Positions 1-9,900 of a stretch of DNA of 16,388 nt are shown piece after piece. This stretch comes from Flavobacterium psychrophilum (GTDB lineage: Bacteria > Bacteroidota > Bacteroidia > Flavobacteriales > Flavobacteriaceae). The first letter of the stretch is position 1. Each line of letters opens with the position of its first letter. A model generated the notes under the pieces. The model searched no databases, was not told the origin of the DNA, and saw only the letters and a list, made by a program, of their open reading frames with translations. The stretch covers positions 1 to 16,388 of the forward strand of contig CAMBHH010000068.1 in the NCBI GenBank assembly GCA_945866505.1, read 5' to 3'. A program made the translations under genes and the position numbers.

Positions 1-41
1 AAGCCAATGCTGTAGTAAGTAAAAAAGTACTGAACAAGTAG
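1..41 (+). CDS. C-terminal end of an unidentified gene (partial)
   Basis: Reading frame 3 is open from the window edge and ends at a TAG at 39-41, giving the tail ANAVVSKKVLNK. The other two + frames stop sooner. A strong hairpin terminator begins about 40 bp after this stop, which fits a real gene end. Twelve residues are too few to name a family, so no function is proposed. The frame choice rests only on openness and on the terminator position. Confidence 0.35.
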   Translation, partial: ANAVVSKKVLNK

Positions 42-79
42 TTCAAGCGGCGATTCTACCTCTTCTTTTGCTAAAACCA

Positions 80-111
80 AAAACCCTGTTCCAGATTTGG
101 AACAGGGTTTT
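80..111. terminator. Bidirectional hairpin terminator
   Basis: A perfect 13-bp stem (80-92 pairing with 99-111; arm AAAACCCTGTTCC) closes a 6-nt loop (93-98). Read on the - strand the stem is followed by TTTTTGGTTTT, and on the + strand the stem itself ends in TTTT. It lies between the + strand gene ending at 41 and the - strand lipoprotein gene ending at 147, so it probably serves both. Confidence 0.8.
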
Positions 112-146
112 AGTTTGAGAACTCGTGAACTTTTTGACTTACAGCG

Positions 147-617
147 CTACTTTTTGGCACAATCGACAGCCGCAAACTTAAATTTTACATTTTCAAAATC
201 TATTGGTTTACCTTTTGCAAAATAGGAAGCACCCAAATAGGTTTCGATTTGTCCGTTGCCTAAAATTAGTTTTTTTCCGGTTTTTAATAATGCAATTGGA
301 TTTTTAAAAGTCACTTTATCATTTGCACCTTGAATAAAAGTGTAATCGGCAAATAAAGTATCGCCTCGAGATTCGCCAGCAATTTTACCAACCTTTATGG
401 GCATATTAAGAAATTTCATTTCCATATCTCCCAAAATTTTCCCATTCTTGAAGGTGTTTATTTTCAAGTCAATTGTATCTGTTTCGTAAAGTGCTTGGTA
501 GCATAGCACGCTTAGCGGCTTTTCTACTACTTGATTATCAACATTCTTTGAATTTTTATTACAACTTTCAAGACAAATACAAATCAAGAGAAAACAAAAT
601 AAACTTAGATTTTTCAT
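147..617 (-). CDS. Small hypothetical lipoprotein
   Basis: The 156-residue protein starts with a lipoprotein signal: Lys at position 2, a hydrophobic stretch at about 4-16, and a lipobox LESC with the acceptor Cys at 19. The mature part is a short Asn/Lys-rich linker (about 20-33) followed by a globular region with alternating hydrophobic residues that suggests beta structure. Besides the lipid Cys, the mature chain has Cys39 and Cys153, near its two ends, which could form a disulfide. I see no clear LES-type surface export signal just after Cys19, so the periplasmic face of a membrane is the default location (inference). I do not recognise the family, and similar uncharacterised lipoproteins are common in Flavobacteriaceae. 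It converges on the hairpin at 80-111. I found no good TAnnTTTG element close upstream and no Shine-Dalgarno sequence. The start at 617 is chosen because it places the signal peptide correctly. Confidence 0.85.
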   Translation of the reverse strand: MKNLSLFCFLLICICLESCNKNSKNVDNQVVEKPLSVLCYQALYETDTIDLKINTFKNGKILGDMEMKFLNMPIKVGKIAGESRGDTLFADYTFIQGANDKVTFKNPIALLKTGKKLILGNGQIETYLGASYFAKGKPIDFENVKFKFAAVDCAKK

Positions 618-1069
618 AGTAATACCATTTAATTGATAATTGCAGCAAGAGCTTTGGCTAATTTAGAGATTATTATCGAACTATAATGTACTAAATCATA
701 GAAAAAAAAATCATCTGCTATACTTAATGAAATTTTATCCGAATTAATATTATCCCAACAATATTAAATAAAACCTATTGAAATGTATCAAATTTGCTTT
801 TTTCTTATGAAATTAATTCTGATTCAGCTTTTAGTACAAAAAAATCTGAAAATAAGGGAAAACGCAAAGAAATTATCATTATAAATCGTATGTTTGAATT
901 TGAAAATGACATATCTTTCTAAATATAACAATTTGAAAGTGATGCAATTACAGTTTATCAATTTTATTTTATTTGAAGAAATTTTATAAGATGATATTCT
1001 TGATTGTTTTTACTAAAGCCTAAATATCCAATTTAAAGATTGCGTAAAACGTATTAAAATAATTTAACG
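618..1069. other. AT-rich intergenic region without a supported gene
   Basis: This 452-bp stretch lies between the divergent lipoprotein and secreted-protein genes. It is very AT-rich with stops in all frames. An isolated -7-like TATGTTTG (889-896, + strand) matches TAnnTTTG but has no TTG about 19 bp upstream and lies about 175 bp before the next start, so I do not call it a promoter. No stable hairpin or RNA family was recognised. Confidence 0.6.
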
Positions 1070-2908
1070 ATGAAAAATCTACTCTTTATACTATTGGTTC
1101 CTATCTTTTGTGTTGCACAATCCGAACAAATAGCAAGCTTTACAGCCGGTGCTGGCGGAGGCGATTTTACCAATCAGCCTGTCGGCTGCCAGTCGGAATT
1201 TTCAAAAACACAAACTTTATATTATCCAAACGAAATACAATTTAAAGGAACAATTACCGAAATTCGGTATAAAACCTCGTTCGATAATATTAGTTTAGCA
1301 AATTCCAATATTTGGACAGTTAAAATTGGCACAACCACATTAGCAGAATTCGGTGCAGCAATACCATTTATTGATACCAACACGCTTACAACGGTTTTTA
1401 GTGGCGCAATAACGCAAACGAGGGCAGAGGTTATTATTAGTTTTTCTCAACCTTTTTTTTATAATGGCACTGATAATTTAGTAATAGAAGTTTCTGAAAC
1501 TGCTCCTGGTTTGACCTCAAGTTTAATTAGCGCTTTTAAAGGAAGTGAGAATTTTGGCAACCCGCCAATTCGTAGCAAAGTATCGTTTACAGGAAGCACA
1601 GGAGGTGCTATTCTAAATGAAAATTCATATCCAACAACCCAATTTATTGGAACACTCGAACGTTGTATTAGACCTGCATATTCGGGAATACAAGCCGCTC
1701 CATCGCAAACAACAGCGACAATCGTCATTGAAAATAATCAAGCTGTAACTGGCTATAATTATGTGGTTTATGAGAAAGGAATGCCAATGCCATCTAACTT
1801 AATTCCAACGGTACAAAACAGTATTGAATTAGCCAATTTGTTACCCGCACAAGAATATGTTTTTGCGACCAAAACAAACTGCGATACCCCAATAAATCGA
1901 TTTGCCTATATTGGCTTTTCAACCAAGCCATTGTCTATTTCGGTGCCTCACTCCATAAATTTTGATGCCACAAATACTCGTGATTATATTTTTTCAGGCG
2001 GTTTTATTGCAAATGCCTCAATGTCAAACAAAGCGGGAAACAACTCGGCAAATGGCATTTTGTTTCGAGGTTCTTTAGATGCTATGCAAGCCAATACTTG
2101 GTCCGACTTTGATGTATGGAACACAAATTCTAATTTTATTAGTCAAGCCAATTTTATTATCGATTTGACCAATAATCCGACAAATCCAGTTTTTACATTT
2201 GATTTAAAGCAAAAAGAAGAAAACTATTTTAGGGTTCGCATCAATAATATTGTAAAAACTTGGACCTTTAAAAGTAGTCCTGGCGGAGACGTAAATTTTC
2301 AAAAAATAACCATTGATTTGTCTGAATTTATCGGACAAACCATTAATCTCGACTTGCAATCGTTAAGCAAATATACTGGAGATATAGGAATTCGTACTGC
2401 TTTTGTTGATAACATCGAATTAAAAAGCACTATTTGTTTGGCTAAAGAAAATGATTTTTTAACCACATCAACAGAAAATAGCATCACTTTGCACGCAACC
2501 GACTTGTCTTCTAATTATGAAGTTGCAATTGTCAACCAAGCCACAGAATTGAAGGATGATATATGGACAACCGTTTCTTTGCCGTATACTTTCGATAACT
2601 TAACAATCGCCAAAGCTTATAAAATATTTGTTCGAAAAATATGTGGAAACGAGATTACTGCTTTTTTAGAATTATTTGAATCTACTAAAACAACTGTTAT
2701 TAATACGCCATTTAGTGAAGCATTCAATTCAGGTAATTTTACAACTTACTTTGTTCCAAAATTTAATAATTCGTCAAATGTTACTATCAACACAGTATAC
2801 AATTATGTCAATTTACATCAAAGAGAAAATGGTAAAACTTGGTTTGGCGATCTAAATACTACTGATAATCAGGCTTGGAATGAGAATAAAATTTTGTTTC
2901 TTCATTAA
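1070..2908 (+). CDS. T9SS-secreted multidomain protein, N-terminal part (frameshifted)
   Basis: This is the first and larger part (612 residues as read) of a secreted protein whose second part lies at 2947-3453. Residues 1-17 form a Sec signal peptide ending in VAQ. Residues about 20-200 are a beta-rich domain of a type common in Bacteroidota surface proteins. A fibronectin-III-like module follows (about 203-285), then a jelly-roll, MAM or choice-of-anchor-like module (about 290-450) and a second FN3-like module (about 453-540). From about 545 a second jelly-roll begins and is cut off: after WNENKI the frame runs out in LFLH and stops at 2906-2908. The +1 frame is open from 2890 and continues the same domain (SSLNFRVNATN) without a gap. 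One extra T in the run at 2892-2895 would restore a single protein of about 794 residues. As read, the product lacks its sorting domain and should not leave the cell through the T9SS. Its molecular role is unknown; FN3 and jelly-roll modules suggest binding. Confidence 0.85.
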   Translation: MKNLLFILLVPIFCVAQSEQIASFTAGAGGGDFTNQPVGCQSEFSKTQTLYYPNEIQFKGTITEIRYKTSFDNISLANSNIWTVKIGTTTLAEFGAAIPFIDTNTLTTVFSGAITQTRAEVIISFSQPFFYNGTDNLVIEVSETAPGLTSSLISAFKGSENFGNPPIRSKVSFTGSTGGAILNENSYPTTQFIGTLERCIRPAYSGIQAAPSQTTATIVIENNQAVTGYNYVVYEKGMPMPSNLIPTVQNSIELANLLPAQEYVFATKTNCDTPINRFAYIGFSTKPLSISVPHSINFDATNTRDYIFSGGFIANASMSNKAGNNSANGILFRGSLDAMQANTWSDFDVWNTNSNFISQANFIIDLTNNPTNPVFTFDLKQKEENYFRVRINNIVKTWTFKSSPGGDVNFQKITIDLSEFIGQTINLDLQSLSKYTGDIGIRTAFVDNIELKSTICLAKENDFLTTSTENSITLHATDLSSNYEVAIVNQATELKDDIWTTVSLPYTFDNLTIAKAYKIFVRKICGNEITAFLELFESTKTTVINTPFSEAFNSGNFTTYFVPKFNNSSNVTINTVYNYVNLHQRENGKTWFGDLNTTDNQAWNENKILFLH

Positions 2909-2946
2909 ATTTTCGGGTAAACGCAACCAATTTAGCTAGTCTAACA

Positions 2947-3453
2947 ATGACTTTGAATTATAAGTTGGCTCGATTTTATACGGCAAATTCTTCTTGGTTC
3001 AGGATTATGATTAACGGAAAACAATTTATACCATCGCAAGTGCCCAATTCGTTAAACTCAGATCCATTTACTACTACAAATTTTGATTTGTCGGCTTTTG
3101 TAGGCGGAATTGTAAATATAGAACTTCAACATTCGGGAAGACGAACCACTTTTACGAGCAATGGCATTAACGATGCGGCATACGTCTCGTTGATAGAATT
3201 TTCGGGAACGCTTGGAAACGAAGATTTCTCGAAAAATCATTTTAAAATATATCCCAATCCATTTACGAATTCTATCATTGTAGAAACAGAAATACCTTCT
3301 TCTATTGAAATGTATGATGTATTAGGTAAGAAGATAGATGCTACTCAAACAACAAATACAATCAACACCAGTAAATGGAACAGCGGTATTTATTTCCTAA
3401 AGCTAAAGAAAGCTAATGGTCAAGAATTTATTAGAAAAGTCATAAAAAATTAA
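2947..3453 (+). CDS. C-terminal part of the same protein, with T9SS type A sorting domain (frameshifted)
   Basis: This is the downstream fragment of the gene beginning at 1070. The frame is open from 2890, before the first ATG at 2947, so the ATG is probably internal and not a natural start. The fragment completes the jelly-roll module (about residues 1-92, including a WFRIMINGK strand). The last about 73 residues are a T9SS type A C-terminal sorting domain: KIYPNPF near residue 100, a central MYDVLGKK segment, SGIYFLKL, and the final FIRKVIKN. In the T9SS family this domain directs passage through the outer membrane and is removed or used for surface attachment. On its own the fragment has no signal peptide and could not be exported. 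It is best treated as one broken gene, or a sequencing error, with 1070-2908. No terminator hairpin is evident after the stop. Confidence 0.75.
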   Translation: MTLNYKLARFYTANSSWFRIMINGKQFIPSQVPNSLNSDPFTTTNFDLSAFVGGIVNIELQHSGRRTTFTSNGINDAAYVSLIEFSGTLGNEDFSKNHFKIYPNPFTNSIIVETEIPSSIEMYDVLGKKIDATQTTNTINTSKWNSGIYFLKLKKANGQEFIRKVIKN

Positions 3454-3871
3454 AAACATCAAGAGCTAATGCTGGGAATCAAATCAATCAAAAGCGATAT
3501 TTTAAGTAACAGCGTTTGCTAGTGTATTTACAAATTACTTGACAGTATTTTATTCAAAATAAATTTTGCCTATTGTGATGCTTTACGCAGAAGCTGAACA
3601 GATATATCTTAAAAAACTAAAAAAGAATTCTTTAAAGTAAACCACAGTTGCGAATTGCATGAATCATAAACCATAAAAATAACAATCTTCCTTACAAGAA
3701 AACATCATAAATAGTTTTATTTTTCTTCTCAATTAGACCCATTTAATAAAATATAATCAGTATTTTTATCGTAAAAATAAAATTATAAGGATAACAAAGC
3801 GAACCTATCTATGATATTGATAAATTTATAAAAATCAACTAAATAATTAAAAATCACTATTTATGGGGATC
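3454..3871. other. AT-rich intergenic region upstream of the SprB-like gene
   Basis: About 420 bp without a supported gene. It contains a promoter-like TTG (3539-3541), an 18-nt spacer and TAAATTTT (3560-3567, one mismatch to TAnnTTTG). Ten bp later there is a 20-codon ORF (3578-3640). Neither is strong enough to call. No convincing terminator for the upstream gene was found. Confidence 0.55.
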
Positions 3872-3900
3872 TTGGCTTCTGATTTTTAACATTACATTTG
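3872..3900 (+). promoter_or_regulatory. Flavobacterium-type promoter of the SprB-like/SprF-like operon
   Basis: A -33 element TTG (3872-3874) is separated by 18 nt from TACATTTG (3893-3900), a full match to the Bacteroidota primary-sigma consensus TTG / TAnnTTTG. Transcription would start near 3906, leaving a leader of about 90 nt before the ATG at 3999. It is the best promoter match I saw in the window. The next gene (10200) probably shares it. Confidence 0.65.
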
Positions 3901-3998
3901 GTAAATATTGGTAATTAAAAATTTCTCTACTATTAACCGATTTCTGACTAATCAAGGTTAAATTTTATCTATTTAGAATTAACCATTCAATACATTTT

Positions 3999-6900
3999 AT
4001 GAAGAAGTTTTACAAAATAATAATTCTTTCTATAGTATTGCTTTCAAATACAACTGCAAATGCTACAATCACTTTAGATTCTGTAGCATCTAGTACAAAA
4101 GAGCGCAAAACGAAGGGTACTCCTACTCGTATTAAAAAAGTAGTCCTACCAGCGGCTACAATAACGACTACTACAACTTCAGTTTGCGTAGGTGGAGCTA
4201 ACCCAATAATTACTTTTACCGGAAAAGATGGAACGGCACCTTATACTTTTACATATACAATTAATGGTGGTTCTAATCAAACAATTAAAACAATTGGTGG
4301 CAATAGTAGTATTACAGTTACTGTTCCTACAACTACTATTGGAATTTATGAATATAAACTAGTAAGCATAGCAGACACACAAGACACACAAGCCATGACG
4401 GAAAGTGTAAAGATTAGTGTGAATGCAATACCTATTGTAGATTTTACTTTTAACAACGACGATACTTGTTCAGGAACTACTATTCAATTTACAGATACTA
4501 CAACCGGTACAGGTAGCTACTCTTATTTGTGGGATTTTGGAAAGGGCGATACCTCAGTACTACAAAATCCTGTTCATACTTTTACTGAATTGGGATGCGG
4601 AACTAAAACAGTTACTGTAAAACTAACCGTTACTGATGGAAACTGTACAGTGGTAAAGACAAAGACCATCAAAGTAAAACAAAAACCGGATATCAATTTT
4701 AAGGATATGGATCCCACTGCTACCCCATCAACGCAATTTAGTAACTGCGCCAATGCCTCATTTGCAAGTCCAACGTACACAATTACAGTTGGAAACACAT
4801 CTGCAACGCCTTGTGCTAGTAGTTATTCAATAAATTGGGGAGATGGTACTATAGAGAATAACATTAGTCTTCCTTTAAGTCATACTTACTTAAAACAAGG
4901 TGTGTTTTCAATGATAATTTCTGCTAGTGGAACTAATGATTGTATCAATTCCAAAAATTACTTGGTAAAAAATATATCAAATCCGTCAGGTGGTATCCTG
5001 AGTCCTGGTGGTACAACCGATATGTGTATACCAACACCGGTTATTGCATATACGATAGGCGCTTGGGGAACAAATTCACCAGGCACAATTTATAGTATAG
5101 ATTATGGTGATGGTTCGCCGATAATAAAATTGAGTCAAGATGAAATGATTAAAACATCTTATTTCAATTCTTCAAATCCGTCGGCATCTGTAAATTATCC
5201 TGTTCCTTATTCTTATAATTCTACTATTTGTCCGAGAAGAAATTTTATTATTAGGTTAACGGTTTCAAATGCCTGTAAAACTACGCAAGGATCAGTAGAT
5301 GGCGGTAATACCATATCGACTGCGAAAGCTGATTTTACTGCTCCTCTTACAGCTTGTACCACCACTAATGTTTTATTTACCAACACCACTATTTTGGGGT
5401 ATTCTGCAGATTGTTTAACCGACACCGATTTTACCTGGGATTTCGGAGATCCAGCTAGTGGAGCTAGCAACATTATCAATACTGGGTTTGTAAGTACTGC
5501 CACAAATGCGAATCATATTTTCTCTGCTCCTGGTACTTATACAGTAAAATTAACCGCAAACTCCGGTGGAAAATGTCCCGCTTTGCCACCCAAAACACAA
5601 ACTATTTGTATATCTCCTCCGCTAACTGTTCCAACAATTAACTTAACTCCTTCAAATACTGCTAACTGCGCACCTTTAACAGTAAATGCCTCTACGCCAA
5701 ATGTCACTACAAATTGTACAAGTCCAATAGAATACTCATGGGTAGTAACAAAGAAAAATTTAGATTGTGATCTTTCAGCATCTGACCCTAATTATTTAAG
5801 TGGTACCACATCGACTTCTCAAAATCCAATTTTTAACTTTACCAATCCTGGGGAATATTCCATTAGGTTGAAAATGGAGAACTCTTGTGGCGAAGTTGAG
5901 TCCTCCGTTCAAAAAATAATTGTTAGGAAACCACCAAAAGTTACTGTTGCACCTCTTGCAAATTTGTGCGGAGGGATTTCAGGAAATACCATTATTAATC
6001 CAACAGCAACGATTAAGAATTGTGGCTTTACTAATTCTGAATTGGTTTATAATTGGAGTTTTCCTGGAGGCATACCAGCAACTTCCAATGATATTGCGCC
6101 TCAAGTTACCTATACTACCGGTGGCTCTAAAACAGTTTCCTTATTTATTTCAGTTGTGGGTGGTTGTGCTAATTCTGCAACAAGTTCTCAAACCTTTGGC
6201 ATTGGCACGACACCTACTTTAGACACTTTAAGTCCTGCCACACAAACCATTTGCTCGGGTTCGTCAACAACGGCTTTGCCTCTAATTGCCGAAACTGGCA
6301 CAAGCTTTTCCTGGGTTGCAACAACAATTCCATCTGGTGTGAATGTGAATCCTTCCTTTGGAAATGGTAATTCAATTCCGGCTTTAACCATCAGTAATTC
6401 CAATACTACCCCAAAAACGGTAACTTTAACTATTACTTCAACTTTAAACGGTTGCCCTTCAACCAACACATACAATATAATAGTAAATCCTGGTCCAATA
6501 TTGACGCAACCCATTGGCAGCACTATTTGCTCTGTTGGAACTATAACTCCACTGTCTGTAGCGGTTAGTCCAATCCCTGCTGCAGGAACTGCTACTTACA
6601 AATGGTATTCTAACTCGGATGGAACTACAAATATTGCCACTTCTACTTTGGTAAATACCTCAACAACTGATGGAGTTTATACTCCCCCAGCTTCATTGGG
6701 AACAATCTATTATTTTTGCGAAGTTACTTTTTCTTCTTCTGGAAGTTGCCCAAGCATCAAATCAGATGCCGTTGCAATTACAATAAATTCAAGTGCTACC
6801 ATAAACCCTCAACCTATTCAAAGCCAAAGTATTTGCGTAGGTACTGCTCTCGCAACACCCTTATTCGCCGATTTCGTCAATGGAACTGGGACTGCAAGTT

Positions 6901-9900
6901 ATCAATGGTATAAAAACACAACCGACAGTAATCTTGGAGGAACTTTGATTACAGGAGCAACGAATTCAACATATACACCACCCCTTTTTAATTCGCCAGA
7001 AGCTGCTTATTATTATGTTACCATCGCATTTTCAGGCAGTGGTTGTGGACCCATTTCGTGCGACCCAGCAGAAATTAAGGTGTTGGCCGATCCAACAATC
7101 AGTTCCATTCTACCAACTACACAATCGCTATGCTCTGGGGTTACGCCAATAAACTTGACCGTTGTAGCAACAGGAGAACCTAGTTTAGGAAATCTAAATT
7201 ATCAATGGTTTTCAAATTCTGTAGATTCTAATTCTGGTGGGAATTCTATATTTGGTGCAACAAGTGCCACTTTTACGCCACCAACTAGTAATGCTGGTAT
7301 AACTTATTATTATTGTACTGTTTTACAAAATAGTTTGGGTTGCGAAACAACAAGTAATACGGTAAGTCTAACTGTAAACCTTGCTGCAGAAATTACACAA
7401 CAACCGCAATCGAGTACTATTTGTTTAGGAGAAACCCCAAAGCTATTGGAAGTTGCATTTATTAATGGCGTTGGAACTCCACAATACCAATGGTATTCCA
7501 ATTCAACCAATTCGATTATTGGAAGTGCATCGATTATTGGCGCAACCAATCCATCCTTTGCTCCGCCTTCTGCTGTGGGAACAGTTTTTTATTATTGTAA
7601 AATCACGCTACCAAGTGGCGGTTGCTCTGAATTAAATTCTGATATTGCCGAAGTTACCATCAATCAAAATCCTGTAATTGCCAATAAAACAAGTATCATT
7701 TGTAGTGGAAATACATTCAGCATTTTACCCATAAATTCAGGTGGAGAAATAGTGCCAACCGGAACTACTTACACTTGGTCAAACCCAACAATAAATCCTG
7801 CAAACGCAATTACAGGAGCATCTGGTCAGACCATTGGACAAACTGAAATTAGTCAAACGTTGATCAATACCACAATAAATCCAGCAACGGTTACGTATAC
7901 TGTAACTCCAATAGTTGGTATTTGTACTGGAGCAACTTTTACTATTACAGTTACCGTAAACCCAGCCATAAGTAATCCTATTACTTTAAAAAATAGCAGT
8001 TGCTTTGGAAAAAATAACGGTTCGATTCAAACCAATATAACGGGCGGCATTCCTTTTAGTTCTGGTGCTCCTTATCAAATTTCTTGGACTGGTCCCAATG
8101 GTTTTAAAGCAACCGACACAACCATTTCTAATTTGGCACCCGGAGCATATAATCTTATAGTTACTGATGATGGAGGATGCCCGTTTTCAGATACTTACAC
8201 TATTACCCAACCTGATGATATAAAAATTAGGACTGATTTAAAACAAGACATCACCTGTTTTAATGATGATGACGGAAAAATTGAAATTACTGTTGCGGGC
8301 GGTACTTTAAATTATGTTTATACTTGGACAAAAGACGGAAATCCTTTTTCCAATTCAGAGGATATTGCAAATCTAAGTCCAGCGACCTATATTATTTCTG
8401 TTACGGACGCCAATAATTGCGATCCAAAAACAGCAACATTTACCATAACAGAACCTCCAGTATTAGCGGTCAATTTAGCAAGTAAAACCAATATTTTGTG
8501 TTTTGGGGATCGCACCGGAGCGATAAACATCAATACAACTGGCGGCACACGTATAGAACTTACACCAGGAATTTTCGACTATAAATATGCTTGGATTGGA
8601 CCAAACGGTTTTACAAGTTCAGATCAAAATTTGAACGGAATTCCAGCAGGAACTTACGATTTAACAGTAACCGACAATTCTGGTTGCACCAAAACACTTT
8701 TGGTAACATTAACACAAACTCCTGAAATAAAGATCATTGCAACGACAACAATTATAAAATGTTATGGAGACAACAACGCTTCCATTACGGTAAATCTATC
8801 AGGAGGAATTACTCCTTACGAAGTGAGTTGGAGTAATTTTTCCGAAGGATTATTTTTAGATAACTTATCTGCTGGCGATTATTTAATTACCGTAAAAGAT
8901 GCTCTGGGTTGCATTAAAACTTTAAATATCAATATACCTGAAGCACCAGTTTTCAAGATTACTCCAGAAGTAAAAAACATCAGTTGTTTTGGTGCCAAAG
9001 ACGGGAGCATTAATCTCAAATTTATTGGTGGTGTAGCACCTATTTCATTTGTTTGGACTGATAATCCAACGGCAGGAACTGTACGAAATAATTTAGGACC
9101 AGGAAGTTACACGGTCAATATTACTGATAAAATGCTATGTAGCATCAACCAAACTTTTATCATTGTAGAACCACAAGAATTAATCCTAAACGCAAATCCA
9201 ATCAATGCTTTTGATTGCAATGATGCCAACACAGGCTCCATAAATCTCTTGGTTTCTGGAGGTTCTGCTCCTTTTACTTATGCTTGGTCAAACGGAGCCA
9301 CTACGGAGGATTTGGTCAATATTCCGGCTGGAAATTATCTAGTTACTGTAACTGATAAAAATGGTTGCAGCACACAAGTACAATGCAGCATTAACCGTCC
9401 TCCACCTATTGTGACTAAAGTTGTCACTAAAACTGATTTTGATTGTGATGCAAAAACCGTGAAACAAACTTTTGTCGCTGATGTTTCGGGTGGTAAGCCT
9501 CCATATAAATTGTCTTGGTCCAGTGGCACAGTTAGTGGCCCAAAAAATGAATTTATGGCTACAACCCAAAATGGAACGGTCTTACTTGAAGCAACAGATG
9601 CTTTGGGGTGCAAATCGAATTATACTTTTACTGTTGATTTGCCCACGCTAGGTACACCATCTTTCGATGTTAATTCTTTTGCTTATTCTAGTTTTGGATC
9701 CTATTCAATAAACGACCCAATCCAGTTTACAAATTCAGCCACAGGAGATTTTATCAGTATGATTTGGGATTTTGGCGATGGCTCTACTTCGGCAGAGACT
9801 AATCCATTGCACACATTTGTCAATCCGAAAGCGTATGTAATAACACAAACGGTGACCTATCCTTTTGGTTGCGTGTATGTTCAAAAAATAACTCTTACTG

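Noticed and set aside
621..1069. Possible remnant coding segments in the AT-rich gap, such as a short frame near 640-690
   Set aside because: Open stretches are under 30 codons, have no recognisable motif and change frame repeatedly. This is not distinguishable from AT-rich non-coding DNA.
2885..2900. Programmed -1 ribosomal frameshift joining the two halves of the secreted protein
   Set aside because: The frame-0 codons AAT AAA ATT TTG do not form an X XXY YYZ slippery heptamer, and the tRNA for ATT could not re-pair after slipping. I saw no strong downstream stem. A simple base loss is a better explanation.
3668..3678. 11-mer AAACCATAAAA shared with about 15492-15502
   Set aside because: It is short and AT-rich in an AT-rich genome. 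No extended similarity surrounds either copy.
6188..6523. Antisense open frame of about 110 codons on the - strand
   Set aside because: It lies wholly inside the SprB-like gene, whose + frame is intact and domain-rich. Its residues are the hydrophobic shadow of Thr/Asn-rich repeats. The antisense frames at 9735-10166 and 9335-9613 are similar.
7961..9640. Regular repeats as a CRISPR array or DNA-level repeat
   Set aside because: The periodicity is 225-260 bp, conserved only at protein level, and sits in one open reading frame with SprB-repeat motifs. There are no short identical direct repeats with spacers.
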